The translations under genes were made by a program, and so were the position numbers. DNA of 5,341 bases from an uncultured Steroidobacteraceae bacterium (GTDB lineage: Bacteria > Pseudomonadota > Gammaproteobacteria > Steroidobacterales > Steroidobacteraceae), in assembly GCA_955652795.1 (NCBI GenBank), contig CATPBQ010000337.1:1-5341 (forward strand). Direction: 5' to 3'. Below, piece after piece: positions 1 to 5,313 of the stretch; within the stretch, counting starts at the first letter, position 1; each line of letters opens with the position of its first letter. The notes below the pieces were generated by a model. It was not told where the DNA came from. It did not search any database and saw nothing but the letters and a program-made list of their open reading frames with translations.

Positions 1-1668
1 CCACAGCAGGCCGTCAGCAAAGCGATGCCTGTGGCCGTGGCTGCGCCGGCCGCGGCGACCGCCGCGACCGACGGTTCAACCCCGGAGCCCGTCGCCTCGA
101 CCGCGGTGCCGGACGGCTCAACCCCTGCGCCGGCCGCCTCGACAGCCGCGATGGACGCCTCAACCCCTGCGCCCCTCGCATCAACAGCCGCGCCCGCCCC
201 GCAACCTGCGATGCCCGAGCCGGCTCCCGCGGTGGCGGCGGCCGAAGGGCCGACCCAGGTTGCGGGTCTGACGCCTGCGCAATACGGAGATCTGTTCGAC
301 CGGATGCGCGCGGGCTTCAAGCTCGAGGACGGGGCCGATCAGCGCGCGGTCGATCAGCAGCTGCGCTGGTTCGCCTCGAACCCGGATTATCTGCAGCGCG
401 CCTTCGGGCGCGCGGACCTGTACCTCTATCACATCGTCACCGAGCTGGAGCGTCGCGGCATGCCGCTCGAGCTCGCCCTGCTGCCGGTGGTGGAAAGCGC
501 CTTTGAGCCGTACGCCTACTCGCGCGCCCGCGCTTCGGGACTGTGGCAGTTCATTCCCGGTACTGGCTCGCGCTTTGGCCTGAAGCAGGACTGGTGGTAC
601 GACGGCCGGCGCGACATCGTGGAGTCCACGCGCGCGGCCCTCGACTACCTGCAGTACCTGCACGATGAATTCAACGGCGACTGGCTGCTGGCGGTGGCCG
701 CCTACAACTGCGGCGAGGCGCTGGTAGAGCGCGCCGTTGCCATGAACCGCGCCGCCGGCCGCCCGGTGGACTTCTGGGACGTGTGGCTGCCCGGCGAAAC
801 GCGCGCCTACGTGCCCAAGCTCCTGGCGATGAAACGCCTGGTGCGCGATCCGGAGACCTATGGGCTCGAGTTCAGCCCCATTCCGAATCTGCCTTACTTC
901 GCGCGGGTCGCGACGCAAAACCAGATCAACCTGAAGCTGGCTGCGGAAATCGCCGGTGTCAGTCCCGAGGAGCTTTACGAGCTCAACCCGGCCTTCCATC
1001 GCTGGGCGACCGACCCCGCGGGTCCGCATTACCTGTTGCTGCCGGTCGACGCGGCGGACGTGTTCACCGAGAACCTCGGGCAGCTCTCCGCCGATCAGCG
1101 TCTCGGAGTCGCTCACTACGGCGTCAGGCGCGGCGACTCGGTCGCCTCCGTCGCCCGGAACTTCCACACCAGCGTGAACGTCATCCGCGAGCTGAACGAC
1201 CTGCCGACCGGCGGGCTCACCGTGGGGGATGATCTGCGCGTGCCGAGTGCCGTCACGGAGCTGCCCGCCAAGGTCATGCTCGCCGCCGCGCGTGTCGATG
1301 GGCACGGTCACTCGCTGCGCCGAGCGCACGTGCAGGTCGTACGGCGCGGGGATTCGCTGTGGACCATCGCCCGCCGCAACGGCATGAGCGTGAACACGCT
1401 GGCGAGCATGAACGGGATGCACCCGGGCGACGCCTTGCGCGCCGGGCAGCAGATCCGGCTGACATCCGGCTCATCCGGCGGGTCGGGCCGGGGCGGCGCA
1501 CACCGGCGCATGTTCTACACGGTGCGTGAGGGCGACACCGTGATGCAGATCGCGCGGCTCTTCCAGTGCAGCGTCCCGCAGCTGCTCGCCTGGAATGGCC
1601 TGAGCTCGGGCTCCCGGCTCCACGCCGGGCAGAAGCTGCGCATTCATCTGCGCACGCGCCACAGCTAA
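1..1668 (+). CDS. mltD: MltD-like membrane-bound lytic murein transglycosylase with three LysM domains (5' end outside window)
   Basis: Cleaves the glycan strands of peptidoglycan with formation of 1,6-anhydro-muropeptides, in the periplasm. The frame is open back to base 1, so the true start and the signal peptide or lipobox lie upstream; residues here are counted from the internal ATG at 25. Residues 1-75 are a low-complexity Ala/Pro/Ser/Thr linker. The SLT (GH23) domain spans about 130-240: ELALLPVVES with the expected catalytic Glu157, GLWQF at 172-176, and AYNCGE at 226-231. Residues 300-345 look like the region linking the catalytic domain to the repeats. Three LysM modules follow at about 364-408, 435-479 and 497-541, each with a [RE]GDS/T start and an N-[DG] centre; these bind N-acetylglucosamine chains. 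A Gly/Ser hinge (480-492) separates LysM 2 and 3. E. coli MltD has two LysM modules, so three is on the long side. The stop is TAA at 1666. Family assignment is firm; MltD among related transglycosylases is the best fit. Confidence 0.93.
   Translation, partial: PQQAVSKAMPVAVAAPAAATAATDGSTPEPVASTAVPDGSTPAPAASTAAMDASTPAPLASTAAPAPQPAMPEPAPAVAAAEGPTQVAGLTPAQYGDLFDRMRAGFKLEDGADQRAVDQQLRWFASNPDYLQRAFGRADLYLYHIVTELERRGMPLELALLPVVESAFEPYAYSRARASGLWQFIPGTGSRFGLKQDWWYDGRRDIVESTRAALDYLQYLHDEFNGDWLLAVAAYNCGEALVERAVAMNRAAGRPVDFWDVWLPGETRAYVPKLLAMKRLVRDPETYGLEFSPIPNLPYFARVATQNQINLKLAAEIAGVSPEELYELNPAFHRWATDPAGPHYLLLPVDAADVFTENLGQLSADQRLGVAHYGVRRGDSVASVARNFHTSVNVIRELNDLPTGGLTVGDDLRVPSAVTELPAKVMLAAARVDGHGHSLRRAHVQVVRRGDSLWTIARRNGMSVNTLASMNGMHPGDALRAGQQIRLTSGSSGGSGRGGAHRRMFYTVREGDTVMQIARLFQCSVPQLLAWNGLSSGSRLHAGQKLRIHLRTRHS
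70..195 (+). repeat. Three tandem 42-bp coding repeats (14-residue unit) in the MltD linker
   Basis: Residues 16-29, 30-43 and 44-57 (counted from the ATG at 25) follow the pattern D-[GA]-S-T-P-[EA]-P-x-A-S-T-A-x-[PM]. At the DNA level the units start at 70, 112 and 154 and share blocks such as tcaacccc and cctcgac. The unit is in frame, so copy number can change without breaking the gene. It probably makes a flexible spacer between the membrane anchor and the catalytic domain; this role is inferred from composition. Confidence 0.85.
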
Positions 1669-1694
1669 AGCGCGCCTCGGACCCCGACGGCGCT
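1669..1694 (+). other. Imperfect hairpin in the mltD-fabI gap, weak terminator candidate
   Basis: Directly after the mltD stop, AGCGC (1669-1673) can pair with GCGCT (1690-1694), and inside it TCGG (1677-1680) pairs with CCGA (1684-1687) around an ACC loop, giving two short stems split by an internal loop. No T tract follows, so a classical intrinsic terminator is not supported. In DNA this rich in GC such pairings arise easily by chance. Confidence 0.25.
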
Positions 1695-1702
1695 ACTTCC
1701 GG

Positions 1703-1708
1703 CATAAT
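1703..1708 (+). promoter_or_regulatory. Candidate -10 box for fabI
   Basis: CATAAT matches the sigma-70 -10 consensus at five of six positions and stands out in otherwise GC-rich DNA. No good -35 hexamer lies 16-18 bases upstream (the bases around 1680-1685 are gacccc). A start near 1715 would leave a leader of about 14 bases carrying only the Shine-Dalgarno GGGAGG (1716-1721). The site suggests fabI can be transcribed independently of mltD; read-through from mltD is also possible. Confidence 0.45.
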
Positions 1709-1728
1709 CCGCGCCGGGAGGCCTCAAC

Positions 1729-2526
1729 ATGGGATTTCTCGCCGGCAAACGCGCCTTCATCGTCGGGGTTGCGACCGATCGCTCCATAGCGTGGGGCATT
1801 GCGCAAGCGATGCACCGGGAGGGAGCCGAGCTCGCCTTCTCCTACGTCAACGACAAGATGAAAGAGCGCGTCGAGCCGCTCGCGCATTCGCTTGGGTCGC
1901 GCCTCACCATGCCGCTCGACGTCACGATCGATGCGCACAGCGATGCCGCCTTCGAGCTGCTCAGGCGCGAATGGGGTCAGCTCGATATCCTCGTGCACGC
2001 GGTAGCGTACGCGCCGCGCGAGGCTCTCACCGGACCGTTCCTTCAGGCCACGAGTCGCGAGGGCTTCCGCGTAGCGCATGACGTGTCGAGTTACAGCCTG
2101 ATCGCCCTGGCGCAACGGGCGCACCCTTTGATGGCGGGCCGCCGCGCAGCGCTGCTCACGCTGACCTATCTCGGCGCGGTACGCTCGATTCCAGGCTACA
2201 ACGTCATGGGTCTCGCCAAGGCGAGCCTGGAGGCGAACGTGCGTTTCCTGGCCGCCGATCTGGGTCCGCAGGGCGTTCGCGTCAATGCGATCTCGGCGGG
2301 ACCGATCAAGACCCTCGCCGCGGCGGGCATTCCGGGCTTCCGTAAAATGCTGAGCCACGTTGCGGAAATCGCGCCCCTGCGCCGCAACGTGACCCTCGAG
2401 GATGTGGGTAATGCCGCCGCTTTCCTGTGCTCGGACCTGGCGGCGGGCATCACCGGAGAGATCCTCTACGTCGACGGCGGCTTCAGCACGGTCGGCATGA
2501 GCTTCCCGCTGGAGGCCGAGGGCTGA
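1729..2526 (+). CDS. fabI: Enoyl-[acyl-carrier-protein] reductase (NADH), FabI
   Basis: Catalyses the last reduction of each fatty acid elongation cycle, trans-2-enoyl-ACP to acyl-ACP, in the cytoplasm as a tetramer of short-chain dehydrogenase/reductase fold. The protein is 265 residues, against 262 in E. coli. It starts MGFLAGKR like E. coli FabI, and GGGAGG (1716-1721) lies seven bases before the ATG, so the start is secure. Visible landmarks are the nucleotide-binding GVATDRSIAWGIA (13-25), the AQAMHREGAELAF block (25-37), Asp64 of the LDV motif, catalytic Tyr157 and Lys164 in YNVMGLAK with Tyr147 upstream, and the substrate-loop segment SAGPIKTLAA (189-198). The C-terminal ITGEILYVDGGFS is typical. 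Position 93, a glycine in E. coli (HSIGFAP), is alanine here (HAVAYAP); this residue contacts triclosan. The other classical resistance positions, Met160 and Phe204 here, are unchanged. The gene follows mltD by 60 bases and converges on ppiD. Confidence 0.97.
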   Translation: MGFLAGKRAFIVGVATDRSIAWGIAQAMHREGAELAFSYVNDKMKERVEPLAHSLGSRLTMPLDVTIDAHSDAAFELLRREWGQLDILVHAVAYAPREALTGPFLQATSREGFRVAHDVSSYSLIALAQRAHPLMAGRRAALLTLTYLGAVRSIPGYNVMGLAKASLEANVRFLAADLGPQGVRVNAISAGPIKTLAAAGIPGFRKMLSHVAEIAPLRRNVTLEDVGNAAAFLCSDLAAGITGEILYVDGGFSTVGMSFPLEAEG

Positions 2527-2528
2527 CA

Positions 2529-2541
2529 GGGCGCCGCGCCC
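2529..2541. terminator. Small hairpin between convergent fabI and ppiD, possible bidirectional termination aid
   Basis: GGGCG (2529-2533) and CGCCC (2537-2541) form a perfect five-base stem with a CCG loop. It is the only palindrome I see in the 31-base gap between the fabI stop (2524-2526) and the ppiD stop (2558-2560). It lacks a T tract on either strand, so it is at most a weak or Rho-assisted stop point. Confidence 0.25.
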
Positions 2542-2557
2542 GCATCCTGCGCGTCGC

Positions 2558-4453
2558 CTACTCGAAGGCCTTGGGGTTCTTGCGCACGTCCGCGGTGCGC
2601 CGCACTTCCTCGACGTAGGCCATGGCGTCATCGGTTCCCTGACGCTCGGTTTCCTGCATGGCGCGGTTCGCCTGCATCGGCTGATCGTGCTCGGCTGCGG
2701 TGCGCACGCGGGTCAGCGCCACGACCGCCGCCCCGCCGTCGCCCAGGGCGAGCGCGCGCAACACCGGCTTGCCGGCGGGCCGCGGCGCTGCGAAGACGGC
2801 GTCGCGGACCGGCGCCGGGATCGAGGGATCGCGACGGCCGACGAAGTGCGCGGGGTCCGCGGCCACCTTGAGTTCCTGCGCCACGGCCTCGAAGGATGCA
2901 CCGCCCTGGAGCTTGTCGCGTGCAGTCTCGGCGGCCTTAAGAGCTGCCTGCGTGCCGCGTTCCCGGATCATCGTGGCGAGGATACCCTCGCGCACCTCTG
3001 CAAGGGGCCTGGGCTGGGGCTTGCGGCGCTCCAGCACTTTCACGATAACCAGACGGTCATCCCCGAGCAGGACCGGTCCGCCGAGGCGACCGAGGGGGAG
3101 CGGCGGATCGGCGAACACCAGCTCCTGCAGCGCCGGCGCGGCTCCCAGCTGTGGCGCGCCCGCGCCCTTGAGAAAGCTCGCCACGTCGCCCGCCGGCAGG
3201 CTGTATTGCTGCGCGAGCGAGTTGAGATCGGCGCCCGGCTCTGCGGCTCTCGCCTGCAGCTGCTCCTGAACTTCGCCGAAGCGATCGGTCGCGCGGTCGC
3301 GGCGCAGCTGCGATTCGAGCTCGCTACGCGCCTCGTCGAAGGATTTGCCCTTGCCGGCCTGGATCTCCTCGAGACGGATGATGTGATAGCCGAACTGCGT
3401 CTTCACCGGCCCCTTGATCTCGCCCACCGACATGCCGAACAGCGCATCCGCAAACGGCGCGACGAAGCTGCTGCGCTCGGCCCAGCCGAGATCCCCGCCG
3501 TTGTGCGCGGACCCGGGGTCCTGGGAATACTGCTTCGCCAGCTCGCCAAAGTCCTTGCCCGCCTTCGCCTGTGCCAGAACCTGCTGCGCCTGGGCGAGAG
3601 CCGCGGCGTCGTCCTTGCCGGTAATGAGAATGTGCCGCGCGTGCCGTTTCTCGGGCACTTCCAGCCGGCTCTTGTTCTTCGCATACGCAGCGCGCAGATC
3701 CGCATCGCTCACCGACTGCTGCGCCGCCAGCGCCTCCAGCCGCAACTCCGCGAACTGCAGGTGCGCCGACTCGGGCGTCATGTATTGCCCCTGGTGAGCC
3801 TGGTAGTACGCCTGCACGGCGGCGTCGTCGATGCTGGCGGACTTGAACCGATCCACGGGCAGCACGAGATAGCGCACCTCGCGCTCCTGGTCCTCGAGAT
3901 CGGTGAGGCGCGTGAGCTCAATCGGGGTGAGAAAATCCGACGCGCGGATGCCGCCTTCGAGCTGCACACGCTGCACCGAGGTGCGCAGGTCGTCCTCGTA
4001 GGCTTGCAGCGAGACACCCGCCTGGGCCAGGGCCGCCTTGGCGGCCTCGGGAGAATACTGGCCACCGACCTGGAACGCCTGCTCGCTCTGCACGGCCTCG
4101 CGCAGCGCGTCCTGACTCACGCGGTAGCCCAGATTGCGCGTGCGCTGCGTGAGCAGCGCCTTGCTGATCAGGCCCTCCAGCACCTGGTCCTGCAGCTTGT
4201 TGCGCAGTTCCGGGGGAATGTCCGCGCCGCCCAGGCGCTGCTGCCACTGCGTCTGCTGGCGCAGCCATGCGTTGCGCGCCTCCTCGAGGGAGATCTTGCT
4301 GCCGTCCGCCTCGGCGGCGTAATTGGACCCGCCGAAACTCAGATTCACGACGCCATAGGCGCCCCAGGCGGCAAACACCAGCGCGAGCGCGCCCAGCACC
4401 AGGTAGGCGAGCCACTTCTGGCCCTTCAGGCTGTCTCCGATCCTCTGAAGCAT
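2558..4453 (-). CDS. ppiD: PpiD-like periplasmic chaperone / peptidyl-prolyl cis-trans isomerase, inner-membrane anchored
   Basis: Helps fold proteins emerging from the Sec translocon on the periplasmic side. The protein is 631 residues, close to the 623 of E. coli PpiD. The start MLQRIGDSLKGQKW is typical of the family, with a short basic N-terminus and one membrane segment at about 14-36, so the N-terminus is cytoplasmic and the rest periplasmic. Residues 45-175 form the SurA_N-type chaperone region. A parvulin domain covers about 268-362, with HARHILI (271-277), a QYSQDPGSAHNGGDLGW block (308-324), FVAPFADALF (330-339) and GYHIIRLEE (355-363). Residues 370-480 resemble a second, degenerate parvulin-like segment, followed by a helical C-terminus. 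In E. coli PpiD the parvulin histidines are lost; here both motifs keep them. The ATG lies 26 bases after the tRNA-Asp 3' end on the same strand, with no Shine-Dalgarno in between. lon and hupB, common upstream neighbours of ppiD, are absent here. Confidence 0.93.
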   Translation of the reverse strand: MLQRIGDSLKGQKWLAYLVLGALALVFAAWGAYGVVNLSFGGSNYAAEADGSKISLEEARNAWLRQQTQWQQRLGGADIPPELRNKLQDQVLEGLISKALLTQRTRNLGYRVSQDALREAVQSEQAFQVGGQYSPEAAKAALAQAGVSLQAYEDDLRTSVQRVQLEGGIRASDFLTPIELTRLTDLEDQEREVRYLVLPVDRFKSASIDDAAVQAYYQAHQGQYMTPESAHLQFAELRLEALAAQQSVSDADLRAAYAKNKSRLEVPEKRHARHILITGKDDAAALAQAQQVLAQAKAGKDFGELAKQYSQDPGSAHNGGDLGWAERSSFVAPFADALFGMSVGEIKGPVKTQFGYHIIRLEEIQAGKGKSFDEARSELESQLRRDRATDRFGEVQEQLQARAAEPGADLNSLAQQYSLPAGDVASFLKGAGAPQLGAAPALQELVFADPPLPLGRLGGPVLLGDDRLVIVKVLERRKPQPRPLAEVREGILATMIRERGTQAALKAAETARDKLQGGASFEAVAQELKVAADPAHFVGRRDPSIPAPVRDAVFAAPRPAGKPVLRALALGDGGAAVVALTRVRTAAEHDQPMQANRAMQETERQGTDDAMAYVEEVRRTADVRKNPKAFE

Positions 4454-4479
4454 GTTTGAGGCTGGCTGGCTGGAGAATC
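4454..4479 (-). promoter_or_regulatory. ppiD leader between tRNA-Asp and start codon, no Shine-Dalgarno
   Basis: These 26 bases separate the encoded CCA of the tRNA from the ppiD ATG. Read on the minus strand they contain CCAGCCAGCCAGC (4473-4461), a CCAG tetranucleotide repeated three times, and end CTCAAAC before the ATG. I find no purine-rich ribosome binding site and no room for a promoter. After RNase processing of the tRNA 3' end the ppiD mRNA would begin with a very short leader; that is inference. Confidence 0.5.
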
Positions 4480-4556
4480 TGGCGGAGCGGACGGGACTCG
4501 AACCCGCGACCCCCGGCGTGACAGGCCGGTATTCTAACCAGCTGAACTACCGCTCC
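4480..4556 (-). tRNA. tRNA-Asp, anticodon GUC
   Basis: A 77-base gene including the encoded CCA. On the minus strand the acceptor stem is GGAGCGG (4556-4550) pairing with CCGCTCC (4490-4484), then discriminator G (4483) and CCA (4482-4480). The D arm reads GTTC...GAAT with a GGTTAG loop. The anticodon stem CCGGC/GCCGG encloses loop CTGTCAC, with GTC at 4522-4520. The T arm is GCGGG-TTCGAGT-CCCGT. It closely resembles E. coli tRNA-Asp. It reads AAC/GAU aspartate codons through G34, usually modified to queuosine. It lies head-to-tail in front of ppiD and probably shares its transcript. Confidence 0.97.
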
Positions 4557-4572
4557 GAATTTTGGGGGGCGA

Positions 4573-4602
4573 ATCCTAACGGATTGATGAATAAGGCTAC
4601 AA
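4573..4602 (-). promoter_or_regulatory. Candidate sigma-70 promoter for tRNA-Asp (and ppiD)
   Basis: On the minus strand a -35-like TTGTAG (4602-4597) and a -10-like TAGGAT (4578-4573) are separated by 18 bases, each matching four of six consensus positions. The -10 lies 16 bases upstream of the mature tRNA 5' end, leaving a leader of roughly 9 bases. The bases after the -10 are TCGCCCCCC, a C-rich discriminator of the kind found at stable-RNA promoters under stringent (ppGpp) control. If ppiD has no other promoter, it inherits this control. This is the only AT-richer patch in the spacer. Confidence 0.5.
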
Positions 4603-4610
4603 GCAGTTTC

Positions 4611-4635
4611 GTTCCCGCGGCTTGCCGGCGGGAAC
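4611..4635. repeat. Inverted repeat / hairpin GTTCCCGC...GCGGGAAC
   Basis: GTTCCCGC (4611-4618) and GCGGGAAC (4628-4635) are perfect reverse complements. The pairing extends by GG (4619-4620) with CC (4625-4626) around a CTTG tetraloop, with G4627 bulged, giving a ten-base-pair hairpin. No T tract follows on either strand. It lies just upstream of the candidate tRNA promoter. It could be a REP-like palindrome, a protein-binding site or a Rho-type termination aid; only its structure is directly visible. Confidence 0.6.
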
Positions 4636-4636
4636 C

Positions 4637-4665
4637 CCGGCGCCAGGCGGGCGGCCGCGCGCCGG
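4637..4665. repeat. Second inverted repeat CCGGCGC...GCGCCGG
   Basis: CCGGCGC (4637-4643) and GCGCCGG (4659-4665) are perfect reverse complements with a 15-base loop that itself contains the palindrome GCGGCCGC (4651-4658, partly in the stem flank). It starts one base after the preceding hairpin. In such GC-rich sequence chance pairing is a real possibility. Confidence 0.4.
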
Positions 4666-4722
4666 ACTGTGAACCCACCCTGAACGCGTCAACCGATGCG
4701 GGTTTTGAGCGCTGTGCACTCC

Positions 4723-4743
4723 ATGCCCCCGCGGCGCGGGCAT
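4723..4743. repeat. Imperfect 21-base palindrome in the DUF2844 upstream region
   Basis: ATGCCC (4723-4728) pairs with GGGCAT (4738-4743); after one C-C mismatch (4729/4737), CG (4730-4731) pairs with CG (4735-4736) around CGG. It lies about 85-105 bases upstream of the DUF2844 start, where an operator could sit, but no regulator binding motif is recognised. Confidence 0.4.
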
Positions 4744-4784
4744 AGGTTAGGTCGTCGCCAACTTAAGACACGTCGCGCTCGCCG

Positions 4785-4797
4785 GTGCCTGAGGCAC
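4785..4797 (+). promoter_or_regulatory. 13-base perfect palindrome GTGCC-TGA-GGCAC before the DUF2844 gene
   Basis: GTGCC (4785-4789) and GGCAC (4793-4797) flank TGA; counted as GTGCCT/AGGCAC the symmetry is complete around one central G. It ends 31 bases before the chosen start codon, so it could be an operator or a small leader hairpin. I find no convincing -10/-35 pair around it: CACAAT (4795-4800) overlaps its edge but has no -35 at the right distance, and TTAAGA (4763-4768) is 26 bases away. Confidence 0.35.
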
Positions 4798-4815
4798 AAT
4801 GACGCTGGGTTATTT

Positions 4816-4820
4816 GAGGA
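4816..4820 (+). promoter_or_regulatory. Shine-Dalgarno that decides the DUF2844 start
   Basis: GAGGA ends eight bases before the ATG at 4829. Two other in-frame ATGs exist, at 4799 and 4820, but the first has only weak upstream pairing and the second overlaps this site. Starting at 4829 also puts Lys directly after Met, giving a standard signal peptide. Confidence 0.7.
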
Positions 4821-4828
4821 TGACACTA

Positions 4829-5284
4829 ATGAAGCTGAGCCGCCCCGTTGTCTGTTCAATCGTTGTGGCCGTGATGGTCGCCGCGCCCGCCTTTGCGGCA
4901 CTGGGCGGGGACAGCGCTTCCGTACAGGCGGATCTCCTCAAAATGAAGGGGGCGCTGCGGATCACCTCGACCGCGGCATACACCGTACACGAGATCACGA
5001 CTTCCTACGGCACGGTGGTGCGCGAATACCTCTCGCCCGCCGACAAGGTGTTCGCCGTCAGCTGGCGCGGCCCGGTGATCCCGGACCTGCGCCAGATGCT
5101 GGGAGGCTACTACGGTCAATTCGAGCAGGCGGCGAGTGCGCCGCACGTCGGCGGCCATCGGCACCTCGCCGTCGAGCAACCCGGGCTCGTCGTGCAGTCA
5201 AGCGGACGCATGCGGGCATTCTCCGGGCGCGCGTGGGCACCGGAGCTGCTCCCGCAGAATTTCTCCGTCAGCGACATCAATTGA
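4829..5284 (+). CDS. Small secreted DUF2844-like protein, function unknown
   Basis: A 151-residue protein with a clear Sec signal peptide: MKLSRP, a hydrophobic stretch at about 7-19 and a likely signal peptidase I site after AFA (21-23), leaving a mature protein starting ALGG. There is no lipobox; Cys9 lies inside the hydrophobic core. The mature part is about 128 residues. Its core YTVHEITTSYGTVVREY (51-67), VFAVSWRGPVIPDLRQMLGGYY (about 74-95) and C-terminal LVVQSSGRMRAFSGRAW (120-136) match the pattern I know from DUF2844 proteins of Burkholderia and relatives. A His-rich patch, HVGGHRH, sits at 106-112. No catalytic motif is visible, and the family has no established function that I know of. 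The gene is divergent from tRNA-Asp/ppiD and is followed after 29 bases by another probably exported protein, so the two are likely an operon. Confidence 0.82.
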   Translation: MKLSRPVVCSIVVAVMVAAPAFAALGGDSASVQADLLKMKGALRITSTAAYTVHEITTSYGTVVREYLSPADKVFAVSWRGPVIPDLRQMLGGYYGQFEQAASAPHVGGHRHLAVEQPGLVVQSSGRMRAFSGRAWAPELLPQNFSVSDIN

Positions 5285-5313
5285 TACCCGCCCACCGGCA
5301 GCGAGGAAAACCC

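Noticed and set aside
181..1422. A 413-codon minus-strand open frame opposite mltD
   Set aside because: Composition is Arg/Val/Gly/His-rich with no family resemblance, and it lies entirely over the well-supported SLT and LysM coding sequence.
1693..2631. A 312-codon minus-strand open frame opposite fabI
   Set aside because: It covers fabI and runs into the ppiD 3' end in another frame; no domain is recognisable and fabI is certain.
2687..4459. A 590-codon plus-strand open frame opposite ppiD
   Set aside because: Long antisense frames are expected in GC-rich coding DNA. Its product is Arg/Leu/Ala-rich with no recognisable domain, whereas the minus-strand frame is a clear PpiD with a membrane segment and parvulin motifs.
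4480..4556. tRNA-Asp as an integration site for a genomic island
   Set aside because: The tRNA 3' end faces ppiD directly, with no integrase and no visible repeat of the tRNA 3' end elsewhere in the window.
4452..4745. A 97-codon plus-strand frame whose product contains ERTGLEPATPGVTG
   Set aside because: It is the antisense translation of the tRNA-Asp gene, a well-known source of spurious proteins in databases. It overlaps ppiD and the tRNA and has no Shine-Dalgarno.
4799..4828. Upstream ATGs (4799 and 4820) as the start of the DUF2844 gene
   Set aside because: They would add MTLGYLRMTL ahead of a normal signal peptide and would place the good GAGGA site inside the coding region. The ATG at 4829 has the right spacing to it.
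4557..4828. A second tRNA (for example tRNA-Val) or a small RNA gene in the spacer
   Set aside because: I read both strands for acceptor, anticodon and T-arm patterns and found none; the region shows only inverted repeats and the candidate tRNA promoter.
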